Assembly (NCBI GenBank): GCA_022813675.1 | Contig: CP063375.1 | Coordinates: 2,142,501 to 2,206,500, forward strand | DNA from: Deferribacteraceae bacterium V6Fe1 | GTDB taxonomy: Bacteria; Chrysiogenota; Deferribacteres; Deferribacterales; Deferrivibrionaceae | Direction of reading: 5' to 3' | Length of the DNA: 64,000 nt | In this document: positions 1-8,833 of the stretch, in pieces | Layout: every line of letters begins with the position of its first letter | Position numbering within the stretch: position 1 is the first letter of the stretch | The notes under the pieces: model-generated | What the model saw: only the letters and a program-made list of their open reading frames with translations | Told to the model about the DNA's origin: nothing | Database searches by the model: none | Made by a program: the position numbers and the translations under genes

Positions 1-210
1 TACGCCTACAAACATCCTAAAGTTTTCAGTAATAGCAAGCTTTTCCACAGACAAAGTATACAAATACCCGAGAGTAAAAGAGCCAACCACATTCACCAAT
101 AATGTCCCGTAAGGAAAACTTGAAGAAAGTAAAAGGTTCGTATACTTTGAAGAAAAATATCTTAAAATTGCACCGAAAAAGCCACCCATACCAATTATAA
201 AAATTTTCAT
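1..210 (-). CDS. crcB: Fluoride channel CrcB/Fluc, 5' part
   Basis: This is the beginning of a fluoride channel, a small membrane protein that dimerises to let toxic fluoride out of the cell. Seventy codons are in the window and the 3' part lies beyond base 1. Both N-terminal family signatures are visible: GxGGxxGAxxRY at residues 7-18 and GTLxVNxxGSF at 35-45, each inside a hydrophobic stretch. The ATG opens directly on the first membrane helix. It is divergent from a small membrane-protein gene, with 36 bases between the two starts, which is too short for a fluoride riboswitch. Identification is by motif and firm; completeness is unknown. Confidence 0.9.
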   Translation of the reverse strand, partial: MKIFIIGMGGFFGAILRYFSSKYTNLLLSSSFPYGTLLVNVVGSFTLGYLYTLSVEKLAITENFRMFVGV

Positions 211-246
211 CTTTACACCTTTATTTAAAATGTATATAAAATAACC

Positions 247-492
247 ATGAGCAAATATCAACTTATAATACTTATATCACTTTTTGCATTCTCAATAAAT
301 ATCCCTTTCGGAATACTGAGAGCGAAATATAAAAAATATTCGCTCGGATGGTTTCTATGCATCCACGCACCAATCCCTTTAGTCGCAGGAATAAGAATCT
401 TCTCCAAAGTCTCCCTATATTTTATCCCCATTTTCCTTGCTGTTTCAATCTTAGGACAAATTGCAGGGGGTAAATTTAACAAAACTATTTAA
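247..492 (+). CDS. Small conserved-looking membrane protein
   Basis: An 81-residue protein with two or three predicted membrane segments (about residues 5-22, 33-50 and 55-75). It contains an NIPFG...R stretch after the first segment and HAPIPLVAGIR in the second, a pattern I associate with small uncharacterised membrane proteins of anaerobes, though I cannot name a family. The opposite strand is also open here, but the membrane-protein reading has the better composition. No strong ribosome site precedes the ATG. Its last codons overlap the 3' end of trmI by 8 bases, tail to tail. Function unknown. Confidence 0.6.
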   Translation: MSKYQLIILISLFAFSINIPFGILRAKYKKYSLGWFLCIHAPIPLVAGIRIFSKVSLYFIPIFLAVSILGQIAGGKFNKTI

Positions 493-1255
493 TCTTTCTT
501 GCCTTGACTATAAATGCACTGTGATTATAAATCCACATTTCCGGCCTGACGGATAGTCCGTCTACCTTCCAAGGCCTTTTTATTAGCTCGAAAGTTTCTA
601 TATCATCAAAATAACCGGTTTCCTTTAAAGTATCAACATAGGTTTTCACTTGCAAAACCGTAGGAATGTAAGAGACTATCATTCCACCATCGATAAGTCC
701 TGTTTTACAATGTTTTAACACATGCCATGGCTCTGGCAAATCTAAAATAATCCTATCAAAACAGCCTTCAAACCCGTCATATATATTGGATATAACAATA
801 TCATGATTGTCAACTTCGCCCAAAAAATTATGAATAAAGTTTTTAGATTGCAAAGCAAAATCCTCTCTGACTTCAATAGAAGTCAACCTTCCTCTACCAC
901 CCAAAGCTCTTAAAAGAGCGATTGACAAAGCCCCCTGCCCTATACCTGATTCCAAAACATTTAAACCTGGATAAATATCGGCATACATAAGTATCATTGC
1001 AGTGTCTTTCGGATATATTATCTGTGCATTTCTTTTAATTTTCATCACATAGTCTATATAGGTCGGTTTAAAAACCCTGTATTCTTCCCCCTTACTTGCC
1101 TTAACAAGACCGCCGTTTCCTGCATTGATAATTTCCGCGTGATCGATAAATCCGTATTGACTTGAAAACCTTGCACCCTCTTTCAAGGTAATCATATATT
1201 TTCTTGCCTTTTTATCGCTTAATATTACCAAGTCACCATAATTTAAAATATCCAT
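485..1255 (-). CDS. trmI: tRNA (adenine-58-N1)-methyltransferase
   Basis: SAM-dependent enzyme that methylates adenine 58 in the T-loop of tRNA, a modification that stabilises tRNA in thermophiles. The Rossmann core shows the expected KRNAQIIYPKD stretch, motif I (LESGIGQGALS, where most relatives have GTGSG) and the DLPEPW catalytic-loop motif. An N-terminal beta-barrel domain of about 70 residues precedes it, as in bacterial and archaeal TrmI. The frame stays open to an ATG at 1306, but the ATG at 1255 (MDILNYGDLV) is where relatives normally begin and has a GGATGG stretch upstream, so I chose it. It stands alone, divergent from wtpA. Confidence 0.88.
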   Translation of the reverse strand: MDILNYGDLVILSDKKARKYMITLKEGARFSSQYGFIDHAEIINAGNGGLVKASKGEEYRVFKPTYIDYVMKIKRNAQIIYPKDTAMILMYADIYPGLNVLESGIGQGALSIALLRALGGRGRLTSIEVREDFALQSKNFIHNFLGEVDNHDIVISNIYDGFEGCFDRIILDLPEPWHVLKHCKTGLIDGGMIVSYIPTVLQVKTYVDTLKETGYFDDIETFELIKRPWKVDGLSVRPEMWIYNHSAFIVKARKIK

Positions 1256-1375
1256 ATTCACCATCCCATTTTTTGCCTTTATAATATTCATTCCCGATAA
1301 TAGCAATAAAATCTTAGTTGTTAAAACATTAGTTTTTTGTTACTTTTATACTAAATACCTATGAGGTTAACAATT

Positions 1376-2326
1376 ATGTTCAGACTTTTGCTACTTTTTA
1401 TAATTTTAGTTCCGCAGTTGATTTATGCAAAAGAAAATATAATCGTTTTTCATGCAGGAAGCTTGAGTGTCCCCTTCTCTATGTTAGAAAAAGAGTTTGA
1501 AAAAAATAACCTACAATTTGACGTAATTAGAGAAGCTTCCGGCAGCAGAGTGTGTGCCAGAAAAATATCCGAGCTTAAAAAGCCTGCAGATATAGTTGCA
1601 GTTGCGGATTATTCTGTCATAGACAATCTCTTAATACCAGAATATGCCAAATTTAACGTGCATTTTGCCACAAACGAAATGGTAATAGCCTACACTGCCA
1701 AATCCAAATACAGTGAAAACATAGACAGCAACAATTGGTACAATATCTTATTGAAAGATAATGTAAAAGTGGGGCACTCAAACCCTAATTTGGACCCTTG
1801 CGGCTACAGAAGTATTTTAGTGGTTAAGTTGGCTGAAAAATATTATAAAATCAACAATTACTACAATCAGCTTCTGAATTACGGAGATAGTTACGAAAAC
1901 GGAGAAGAAAACCGTTCAAAAATTATAGTAAGGCCAAAAGAAACAGATTTGTTGGGACTTCTTGAGTCAGGAATAATTGACTATCTGTTTATTTACAAGT
2001 CGGTTGCCATACAACATAATTTGAAGTATGTAAAATTGCCAAATGAAATTGCCCTCAATGATATTAATTTTTCAGACTTTTACAGCACTGTTAATTTTAA
2101 TATCACCGGAAGCAAGCCGGGCCATTTTATTACGGTAACAGGAAAACCAATTGTGTATGGCATAACCATACCTGAAGACCATAAAATTTATCCCAATAAC
2201 AAAAAAGGGGCAATTAAGTTTCTAAATTTCATACTGTCTGAAGACGGACGAAAGATTATGGAAAACTCCGGACAAAACCCTATATATCCTCCTTTAGTTA
2301 CAGGAAATATAATCAAAAATGAGTAA
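1376..2326 (+). CDS. wtpA: Tungstate/molybdate ABC transporter, binding protein
   Basis: Periplasmic solute-binding protein for tungstate or molybdate, needed for pterin-cofactor oxidoreductases such as formate dehydrogenase. After a signal peptide (to about residue 18) come the family landmarks HAGSLSVPF, EASGSR, ADIVAVADY, and FATNEMVIAYT, typical of WtpA rather than ModA. An ATG exists at 1361, but GAGG lies nine bases before the ATG at 1376, so the later start is preferred. The 3' end overlaps wtpC by 8 bases (ATGAGTAA), which implies translational coupling. MobA and FdhD at 30-31.5 kb would use the imported metal. Whether W or Mo is preferred cannot be read from sequence. Confidence 0.87.
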   Translation: MFRLLLLFIILVPQLIYAKENIIVFHAGSLSVPFSMLEKEFEKNNLQFDVIREASGSRVCARKISELKKPADIVAVADYSVIDNLLIPEYAKFNVHFATNEMVIAYTAKSKYSENIDSNNWYNILLKDNVKVGHSNPNLDPCGYRSILVVKLAEKYYKINNYYNQLLNYGDSYENGEENRSKIIVRPKETDLLGLLESGIIDYLFIYKSVAIQHNLKYVKLPNEIALNDINFSDFYSTVNFNITGSKPGHFITVTGKPIVYGITIPEDHKIYPNNKKGAIKFLNFILSEDGRKIMENSGQNPIYPPLVTGNIIKNE

Positions 2327-3299
2327 TTTTTTAATTTTAAATAATATATCTTATAAAATTGGGAGTTTTAGCTTATTTATTGGTAACTTAGAAATTTATG
2401 AAAATGAATATTTTGTAATCCTTGGCAAAACAGGAAGCGGTAAAACAACACTCCTTGAAGCCATAGCCGGCTTAATCAAAATTAATAGCGGAAAAACACT
2501 TTTCAAAAATCAAGACATTACAAACTACCCACCGGAAAAAAGGTATTTTTCCATTGTATACCAAGACTATGCACTTTTTCCAAATATGACGGTCAAGGAG
2601 AATATTCTCTTTTCTTCAAAATATGCAAAAATAGATAATAAGTTATTTGGAGAATTGATAGATTTTTTAAAGATAAAAAATATTTTGAATAGGAATATCC
2701 AAAAGCTCAGCGGTGGAGAAAAACAACGGGTCGCCCTTGCGAGGGCTTTATTATACAGGCCAAAAATTCTTCTGCTTGATGAGCCACTTAATGCTATTGA
2801 CCCGGTATTTAAATATGAAATAATGGATTATTTAAAGCAACTTATCCCAAGATTTGGGATCACAGTTGTGCATGTAACCCATAATTTTAGGGAAGCCCTT
2901 TACCTCGCCGACAAGATAGGGGTCATCGATAATGGCTCAATACTGGAGTATAATGATAAAGATATCATATTTAACTCACCTACTTATAAAGAAACAGCAA
3001 AATTTCTTGGATTCAAGAATATTCTGCCTGCCAACATATTAGGGTTTAAAGACCAAAAAATATTTACAATCAATCCTACAAAAATATTGATAGAGCCTTA
3101 CTCTGCAGATTATACACTTGATTGCGAAATTAAAGAGATATTAAACTATACCGACCATTTTAAAATTTACCTTTCATACAAAGGGGAAAAAATATTTACA
3201 AAATGCTCAAATCTAAACTTATCTTCTTATAAGAAAAGTGTAAGAATTGGCTTCAACAACAGCGATATTGTTTTCTTAAGGGAAAAAAATGAAAAATAG
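2319..3299 (+). CDS. wtpC: Tungstate/molybdate ABC transporter, ATPase
   Basis: Cytoplasmic ATPase that powers the WtpABC importer. Walker A is GKTGSGKTT (36-44), followed by the Q-loop (VYQDYALFP), the ABC signature LSGGEKQRVALARAL, Walker B with catalytic Glu (LLLDEP) and the H-loop (VTHN). The C-terminal 100 or so residues are a small regulatory TOBE-like region that in relatives senses oxyanion. It is 326 residues, the usual length. It overlaps wtpA by 8 bases and wtpB by 11, so the three genes form one operon. Confidence 0.9.
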   Translation: MSNFLILNNISYKIGSFSLFIGNLEIYENEYFVILGKTGSGKTTLLEAIAGLIKINSGKTLFKNQDITNYPPEKRYFSIVYQDYALFPNMTVKENILFSSKYAKIDNKLFGELIDFLKIKNILNRNIQKLSGGEKQRVALARALLYRPKILLLDEPLNAIDPVFKYEIMDYLKQLIPRFGITVVHVTHNFREALYLADKIGVIDNGSILEYNDKDIIFNSPTYKETAKFLGFKNILPANILGFKDQKIFTINPTKILIEPYSADYTLDCEIKEILNYTDHFKIYLSYKGEKIFTKCSNLNLSSYKKSVRIGFNNSDIVFLREKNEK

Positions 3300-4062
3300 A
3301 GAAATATATAAAGTAATTTTTTATCTCCTCAGCGGATTTTTGATTTTATTTTTTAGTTACCCTATAGCCAAGCTGATATACAATGCGGGGCTTTTAAATA
3401 TTTTCAAAACGCTGCTTGAAAAAGAAGTCTACAGCTCTATCGGTTTGACTTTTTATATATCTTTATATGCAGTAATTATAACTTTTATTACCGGAATCCC
3501 TCTTGCCTATATTTTGGCAAGGTATAATTTTTGGGGGAAATCTTTCATAGAAGCTGTTATAGATTTGCCCACCATGATACCTCACACTGCAGCCGGAATA
3601 GCAATACTATTAGCCTACAACAACACGTTTTTAAATAACTACTTTAACATACGCATAATCGACAGCCGAATAGGAATAATGTTTGCCATGATGTTTTTAT
3701 CTTCACCATATCTTATAAATGGTGCCAAAGAAGGATTTAGAAAAGTTGACATAAAGTTAGAAAATGCTGCAAGAACGCTTGGAGCAAGTTGGTTTTCTGC
3801 TTTTTTAAGAGTAGTAATACCCAATGCCAGACATGAAATAATAAATGGTATGTTAATGATGTGGGCAAGAGGTATAGGTGAATTCGGGGCAATTGTAATC
3901 ATTGCATATCATCCCATGGTAGCCCCAGTATTAATATATGACAGATTTAACAACTTCGGGCTACAATACTCCGCCCCGGTTGCAGCAGCAATGATTTTAG
4001 CCTCATTAAGCATCTTTATAGCAGTACGCACAATTAATAAAAAGACTAATATGGATACTTAA
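3289..4062 (+). CDS. wtpB: Tungstate/molybdate ABC transporter, permease
   Basis: Inner-membrane permease with about six hydrophobic helices in 257 residues. The EAA loop that docks on the ATPase is recognisable in the stretch AARTLGASWFSAF followed by IPNA. The sequence DLPTMIPHTAAGIAILLAY is characteristic of ModB/WtpB permeases. The gene overlaps wtpC by 11 bases and ends the transporter operon; a short AT-rich gap then separates it from the response-regulator gene. Confidence 0.9.
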   Translation: MKNREIYKVIFYLLSGFLILFFSYPIAKLIYNAGLLNIFKTLLEKEVYSSIGLTFYISLYAVIITFITGIPLAYILARYNFWGKSFIEAVIDLPTMIPHTAAGIAILLAYNNTFLNNYFNIRIIDSRIGIMFAMMFLSSPYLINGAKEGFRKVDIKLENAARTLGASWFSAFLRVVIPNARHEIINGMLMMWARGIGEFGAIVIIAYHPMVAPVLIYDRFNNFGLQYSAPVAAAMILASLSIFIAVRTINKKTNMDT

Positions 4063-4114
4063 ATATTTACAAATTTATTAAAAATTGATAAAATTGCGCA
4101 TCAGGAGAATATTT

Positions 4115-5002
4115 ATGTTGGAAATCTTAATAGCAGATGATGATAAAGATGCTCAAAATCTACTCGGCTTATACATAAACAAACTTGGATTTAAAGTGCA
4201 TTATGCATCTAATGGTATAGATGCTCTTAATAAGATAAACGAATTAAATATATCCATTGCCTTGCTTGACTGGATGATGCCAGGAATGAGCGGAATAGAG
4301 ATTACACAAAAAATACGAGAATCTAAAATCGACAGATACATTTATATCATTATGGTTACAGGAAAATCTGAAAAAGATGACACGATTGAAGCACTCCATA
4401 ACGGCGTTGATGATTATATAGTAAAACCTTTTACGTTCCAAGAGCTAAAAGTCAGGATTTTTGCTGCAGAAAGAATAATAAAATTAGAAAACAAACTAAA
4501 AAATGCTTACAACAAATTGTATAATGAAAGTATCCATGATGTGTTGACCGGAGTTTTAAACAGAAAAGCTCTAATGGAAAGAATAGACGACTACAACAAT
4601 AAGAATAAGTCTCTTGGCATCATTATGATTGATATTGATAACTTTAAAGTTATCAATGATACTTACGGCCATCTTGTTGGTGACCAAATATTAAAAGAAT
4701 TTACTGCCATAATCTCAAATACTATCAGAAAGTCAGACTTTGTTGGAAGATATGGTGGAGAAGAATTTTTAGCTGTTATTCCTGACTTGGATGTAGATGA
4801 AGTCAAAGCAATTGCTGAAAGGATAAGAAAAAACATAGAATCAGAAATATTTCACATTGGTTCACTAAGTCTCAAGATAACAGCAAGTCTTGGGGTATAT
4901 GTTCTAACAGAAAAATCTAAAATTGAAGACGCCATTAAATTAGCTGACGATGCATTGTATGAAGCTAAAAAATCTGGGAAAAACAGAGTAATTGTTCATT
5001 AA
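4115..5002 (+). CDS. Response regulator with GGDEF domain (diguanylate cyclase)
   Basis: PleD/WspR-like protein: a receiver domain (residues 1-120, phospho-acceptor Asp52 in LLDWMMPGMSG, Lys in VKPF), then a GGDEF domain that makes c-di-GMP from two GTP. The active site is GGEEF, and RKSD five residues before it is a product-inhibition I-site, so the cyclase should be active and feedback controlled. The ATG at 4115 has AGGAG eight bases upstream; an in-frame TTG at 4085 is less likely. The stop codon abuts the sigma-54 promoter of the next gene, a PilZ (c-di-GMP receptor) protein, which suggests a functional pair. Confidence 0.9.
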   Translation: MLEILIADDDKDAQNLLGLYINKLGFKVHYASNGIDALNKINELNISIALLDWMMPGMSGIEITQKIRESKIDRYIYIIMVTGKSEKDDTIEALHNGVDDYIVKPFTFQELKVRIFAAERIIKLENKLKNAYNKLYNESIHDVLTGVLNRKALMERIDDYNNKNKSLGIIMIDIDNFKVINDTYGHLVGDQILKEFTAIISNTIRKSDFVGRYGGEEFLAVIPDLDVDEVKAIAERIRKNIESEIFHIGSLSLKITASLGVYVLTEKSKIEDAIKLADDALYEAKKSGKNRVIVH

Positions 5003-5018
5003 TGGCACATTTATTGCA
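5003..5018 (+). promoter_or_regulatory. Sigma-54 (-24/-12) promoter
   Basis: TGGCACATTTATTGCA matches the RpoN consensus TGGCAC-N5-TTGCA at every fixed position, with the GG and GC pairs exactly 10 bases apart. It starts just after the stop codon of the GGDEF gene. The predicted transcription start, 12 bases past the GC, is at about 5029, one base before the PilZ start codon. The mRNA would therefore be leaderless or nearly so. Confidence 0.75.
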
Positions 5019-5029
5019 TAAAGTAAATT

Positions 5030-5653
5030 ATGAATATTATTCAAGATGTTACAGTAGTTGGTTGTAGTATTCACCCTATTACACCCAACTATATAATTTG
5101 TTCTTTTTGGCTCACAGATAATAACACCGGCTCTACCAGTATGTTTTTAATTGAAAAAAAACAATTTATAAATTTGACCAACTTTCACACAATTAGCAAA
5201 AAAACTGAGGTCAGTTATAAGTGTGTATATTGCAGCAATAGCAAATGTATGGTAAAAAATTCATCGAGTTTTGACGCATGCTTAAACAAAATATTCTACT
5301 CTCCAAGAAAATATGAAAGGGTAGAAACTAATTTAAAAGGTCTTATTAAAACCAATCTGCAAGAATATGACAGCCAAGATATTATTATAAAAGATATTAG
5401 CCTCGGTGGAATAAAATGTATCCTTACCAATCAAGATGTAAGCCTTAATGTTGGAGAAAATGTTTATATCACGCTATGTACATGTGGCTTTACCGAAGAG
5501 TGTGTTTGTAAAAAATGCTTTAATTTAAAAACATTACTTGATACTGTGCTTGAAGGAGTAGTCGTTTGGAATATTGGCACGATGTATGGAATTGCTCTCG
5601 ACCATACTAACAAAAATAGCTATAAACTAAACGAGATATTGGAAAAAATTTAA
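5030..5653 (+). CDS. Cysteine-rich PilZ-domain protein
   Basis: A 207-residue protein whose second half is a PilZ c-di-GMP receptor domain: RKYER (RxxxR) near residue 93 followed by DISLGG (DxSxxG). Two cysteine clusters stand out, CVYCSNSKC before the PilZ domain and CTCGFTEECVCKKC inside it; they look like metal or redox sites and are not part of the usual PilZ fold. No signal peptide or membrane segment is visible. The start codon has no ribosome site and lies at the predicted start of a sigma-54 transcript. Relatives and partner are unknown; a role in c-di-GMP output linked to the preceding GGDEF regulator is an inference. Confidence 0.75.
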   Translation: MNIIQDVTVVGCSIHPITPNYIICSFWLTDNNTGSTSMFLIEKKQFINLTNFHTISKKTEVSYKCVYCSNSKCMVKNSSSFDACLNKIFYSPRKYERVETNLKGLIKTNLQEYDSQDIIIKDISLGGIKCILTNQDVSLNVGENVYITLCTCGFTEECVCKKCFNLKTLLDTVLEGVVVWNIGTMYGIALDHTNKNSYKLNEILEKI

Positions 5654-5878
5654 TTATAATTTTCCACATTTACTTATAAGAATCACTTACTTTATTATCT
5701 ATAGCCACCCAAATAAAATTTAATTTCGCACGCCTCAATACAACAGCCTATTAAATATAATTTGTATCATCATAAGAGCTACTAACAGATTAGTCTGCAC
5801 GTTGGACTCGCGGCAGTTATACTAACATCATGGTATTTTTTGATATTTTTAAATCAAGTTAAATAACAAAAATCAATT

Positions 5879-7207
5879 TCAAATAGCTACTTTACTGTTC
5901 AAAACAACTCTAATTGCGCTATTGATTATATTTGAAATATTAACAGAATCGATATTACTAATAATATCATTATATTCATTTTCCGTTAAAGTTAAAAAAA
6001 CTTCCACAAGTGCAGGGTCAAAATATGAGCCGGAATAAGACTTAATAACATCCATGGCTTCATTAAAATTGTAAGCCTTTTTATAAGGTCTCTCAGACAC
6101 AAGTGCATCAAAAACATCTATAATACTAAAAATTCTCGCAATAAATGGAATCTCCCCGCCCTTGAGTCCATGAATATAACCTGTCCCATCCCATTTTTCA
6201 TGGTGGTACAAAATTAAATCTTTTACCGTAGATAAGACCTCGTCACTCTCCACCAACTTATAGCCCATCAACACGTGTTTTTGCACTATCTTCCTCTCAA
6301 AGTCCGACAATGCCTCATTTTTCAAAATAATACTATCAGGAACACTTATCTTTCCTATATCATGTAAATAGGCTCCTATAACAATCTGGCCAGTTTCATA
6401 ACTGTTTAACTTTAACTTATTTGCAATATTTAACGATATCAGCGCGACTCTTTCAGCATGCCCTTCAGTTTCAACATCTTTCATTTCAAGTACTTTTGAC
6501 AGACTCTTAATACTATTGGAATAAGAAATGCCCAATTTATCATAGGAAACTTTCAGCTTGTTATCAAAATTATCAAGGGTTTTAATTGCATTTTTGAACT
6601 CTCTATAAAGAATTACATACACTATAAAAGGTATAAGTGAAGCAAAAAGAATAACTGCAAACGTTTGAGGTCCAAGTAAAAATAATTTTGGAGCCACCGT
6701 ATAATACTCAGCAACGGCCACAACTTTACCGCTTTTGGTAATCGGGATATATGTTTCAAGTAATAAGCCCTTATCCGAAAGGTAGTAGTTTTCATTTTTG
6801 CCGGGTTTTACATATTCACTTATTATTTTATTTTTCTTAATCGATTCTATAAGCTCTTCGTTGATAAATTTTCTACCGATGAAAGATTTGTTGGCAAAGC
6901 TATATAATATTTTATTACCAACCCATATCCTAAAGTCAACTATATCCCCATAATTATACAAATCATTAATGCTATCCTCAATTAAAGGGTAATTCGGTTT
7001 AAACTCCCCCTTCTCATCCATTATGTTAGCTAATTCAAGACGAGTCAATTTATCAAGCCTTTCAATAATTTTGTGTTTATTACCACTTAATTCTACAAAA
7101 TATACTATTACTGGCAATACCATTAAGAATAATATGGTAAAAGACAATACAAATACAAACGTTCTCCTATAGAAGCGTTTTTGTAACTTGTTAACAAATT
7201 CGCTCAT
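5879..7207 (-). CDS. Membrane HD-GYP c-di-GMP phosphodiesterase
   Basis: A 442-residue sensor: membrane helix (about 15-36), a periplasmic domain of roughly 135 residues, a second helix (about 172-195), then a C-terminal HD-GYP domain that hydrolyses c-di-GMP. The HD pair (LHDIGKI), the HH pair (HHEKWDGTGY), the later DVFDAL and FDP motifs are all intact. The eponymous GYP reads GYI here, a single deviation. Its ATG overlaps the stop codon of the preceding cytochrome gene by one base (TAATG), so it is translationally coupled and closes the electron-transfer operon. This suggests that c-di-GMP turnover is tied to cytochrome expression. Confidence 0.88.
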   Translation of the reverse strand: MSEFVNKLQKRFYRRTFVFVLSFTILFLMVLPVIVYFVELSGNKHKIIERLDKLTRLELANIMDEKGEFKPNYPLIEDSINDLYNYGDIVDFRIWVGNKILYSFANKSFIGRKFINEELIESIKKNKIISEYVKPGKNENYYLSDKGLLLETYIPITKSGKVVAVAEYYTVAPKLFLLGPQTFAVILFASLIPFIVYVILYREFKNAIKTLDNFDNKLKVSYDKLGISYSNSIKSLSKVLEMKDVETEGHAERVALISLNIANKLKLNSYETGQIVIGAYLHDIGKISVPDSIILKNEALSDFERKIVQKHVLMGYKLVESDEVLSTVKDLILYHHEKWDGTGYIHGLKGGEIPFIARIFSIIDVFDALVSERPYKKAYNFNEAMDVIKSYSGSYFDPALVEVFLTLTENEYNDIISNIDSVNISNIINSAIRVVLNSKVAI

Positions 7208-8811
7208 TACAACATGCCACCGTCATGAAAATGACATCTTATACAGTAACCACCGTTGTACACAAAGCTACGATGAGGTGATTTATGACCTGAAAAACTC
7301 TTACCTGTGTGACAAGTCCCATAACAAAAATTCTCAAAATTGACATTACTGACAAGTATTGTGGTCTTCAATGTCCTGCTGGCGTTCTTAGTATCAAAAG
7401 GTGCTCCCCCACTAATATTCCAATTTACATCTTTCACCATGGCCATATAATTACCGGAATGTATATCATGGCACGCAAGACAAGGAATGGATTTTGAGCC
7501 ATGTTTATCGTTAGAAAATCTTGTCAAAACTATTGGTGCCCTATTTGTAGCAGTGCTTACAGTCAAATCGCTTCTATTGGCAGGATTTTGCGCATATGAA
7601 CCATCGTGACACTTTAAGCAAAACTCATTTATTCTGTATACCTTTTTCCAATAACTACTTGTGCCTGTGTAGCTAATATTTTGTGTAGGAGTAAAAGGTT
7701 GTAATGTATCCGGGTCAACAAGGCTCTCTATGGTAGTAGTGGTCAAATCATCAGCTTGCACCCCATGAGGGCCATGACAGTTTATACACTCCATGTGGGT
7801 GCTATTACCTGACTGTGCAGTAGATACTACGTCATGAGATTTATTATAATATCTGAAATTGTTTGGATTGGTATCTTTAAACTTCCCTTCATGACAGCCA
7901 TAGTTTGTGCCTGATTTGCTACAAGTCACATTATTATACCCGGGGGAAGCATATGTACCTACTGCAGTGTCCGTAACACTTTCAATATTTTTACCTGTCC
8001 CGTTTGGCACAGGAGCTACGGCTAAGTTTCCGCTTGAGCCATGACACACAAAGCATAGGTTTTCTTCATTGCCCCTTAATAACTGAGAAGTCTGCGAGTT
8101 AGTAATCATATCTTTGGCATTATGTGCTTTATGGCAGTTTCCACAGGAATAGTTTGATGAAATAGGTGAATTGGTAATAGCCTGATTATGGACGGAATTT
8201 GTAAATGTCAGTGTCCCGGTTTTTTTATCATGACAAGCCGTACAAAGCGCAAGCTTGTCAGCATTTCTTAAAAAATATTCTGCTTCAGTGTGCGGATCAT
8301 GGCAAGTGGTGCACTCTATCTTATTGTTTTGTAGTTTTATAAAGCTTGGCAAACTGAGTGGTGACTTTAGCTGTGTATCAGAAGAAGCAAGCGCACTGTC
8401 ATACACAAAAGAAATGGGATGATCGTCCATCAAATTTGTCCCGAGGTTAGCTCCGCCTGTAATAGTAGTATTTAAATCACTAATTGAGCCGTTATAAATA
8501 GCATTAAGTGCAATTGTACCATCATGACAAGACAAACAAAGCCTTGAATTACCTGTAGGCTGACCGGGACTTGCATTTAATGTATTGGATGTATATGTTG
8601 TATAAACGGCATTGCTCAACTCTCTATTCCACAGAGGTGCAAATGTTAACGCATTATGAGGTGTATGACAAAAAATACATACTCTGTCCTCAGTGCCTGA
8701 CTTTATCGTCCCGGGGCCGGATTTAGACAAATTATGCTTTGTATTTTGAACACCGGCATAAACAACCATAGCAAAAAGCATAATCATAAAGAATAAGCAT
8801 AATTTTTTCAT
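7207..8811 (-). CDS. Multiheme cytochrome with N-terminal OmcE-like module
   Basis: A secreted 534-residue c-type cytochrome. After the signal peptide (1-19), residues 20-195 copy the OmcE-like plan: H26, CIFCHTPHN (45), PLW, CLSCHDG (92), HP (131), CTTCHDPH (167), CTACH (190). Six more CXXCH motifs follow, giving ten, plus CYGTCH (CX3CH, about 497) and a possible CX8CH near 297-307. The tail is rich in His. A doubled-CXXCH spacing suggests stacked heme pairs. The ATG has GGAGG six bases upstream and a sigma-54-like motif in the 39-base gap before it. Likely an extended or terminal partner of the filament cytochromes encoded upstream; that role is inferred. Confidence 0.88.
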   Translation of the reverse strand: MKKLCLFFMIMLFAMVVYAGVQNTKHNLSKSGPGTIKSGTEDRVCIFCHTPHNALTFAPLWNRELSNAVYTTYTSNTLNASPGQPTGNSRLCLSCHDGTIALNAIYNGSISDLNTTITGGANLGTNLMDDHPISFVYDSALASSDTQLKSPLSLPSFIKLQNNKIECTTCHDPHTEAEYFLRNADKLALCTACHDKKTGTLTFTNSVHNQAITNSPISSNYSCGNCHKAHNAKDMITNSQTSQLLRGNEENLCFVCHGSSGNLAVAPVPNGTGKNIESVTDTAVGTYASPGYNNVTCSKSGTNYGCHEGKFKDTNPNNFRYYNKSHDVVSTAQSGNSTHMECINCHGPHGVQADDLTTTTIESLVDPDTLQPFTPTQNISYTGTSSYWKKVYRINEFCLKCHDGSYAQNPANRSDLTVSTATNRAPIVLTRFSNDKHGSKSIPCLACHDIHSGNYMAMVKDVNWNISGGAPFDTKNASRTLKTTILVSNVNFENFCYGTCHTGKSFSGHKSPHRSFVYNGGYCIRCHFHDGGML

Positions 8812-8833
8812 ACCTTACCTCCGGAAATTAAAA

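Noticed and set aside
211..246. Possible fluoride riboswitch before crcB
   Set aside because: Only 36 bases separate the divergent starts and no riboswitch core is seen.
5654..5878. tRNA or small RNA in the gap
   Set aside because: No cloverleaf, strong hairpin or promoter pair; only a short CAGATTAGTCTG palindrome in AT-rich sequence.
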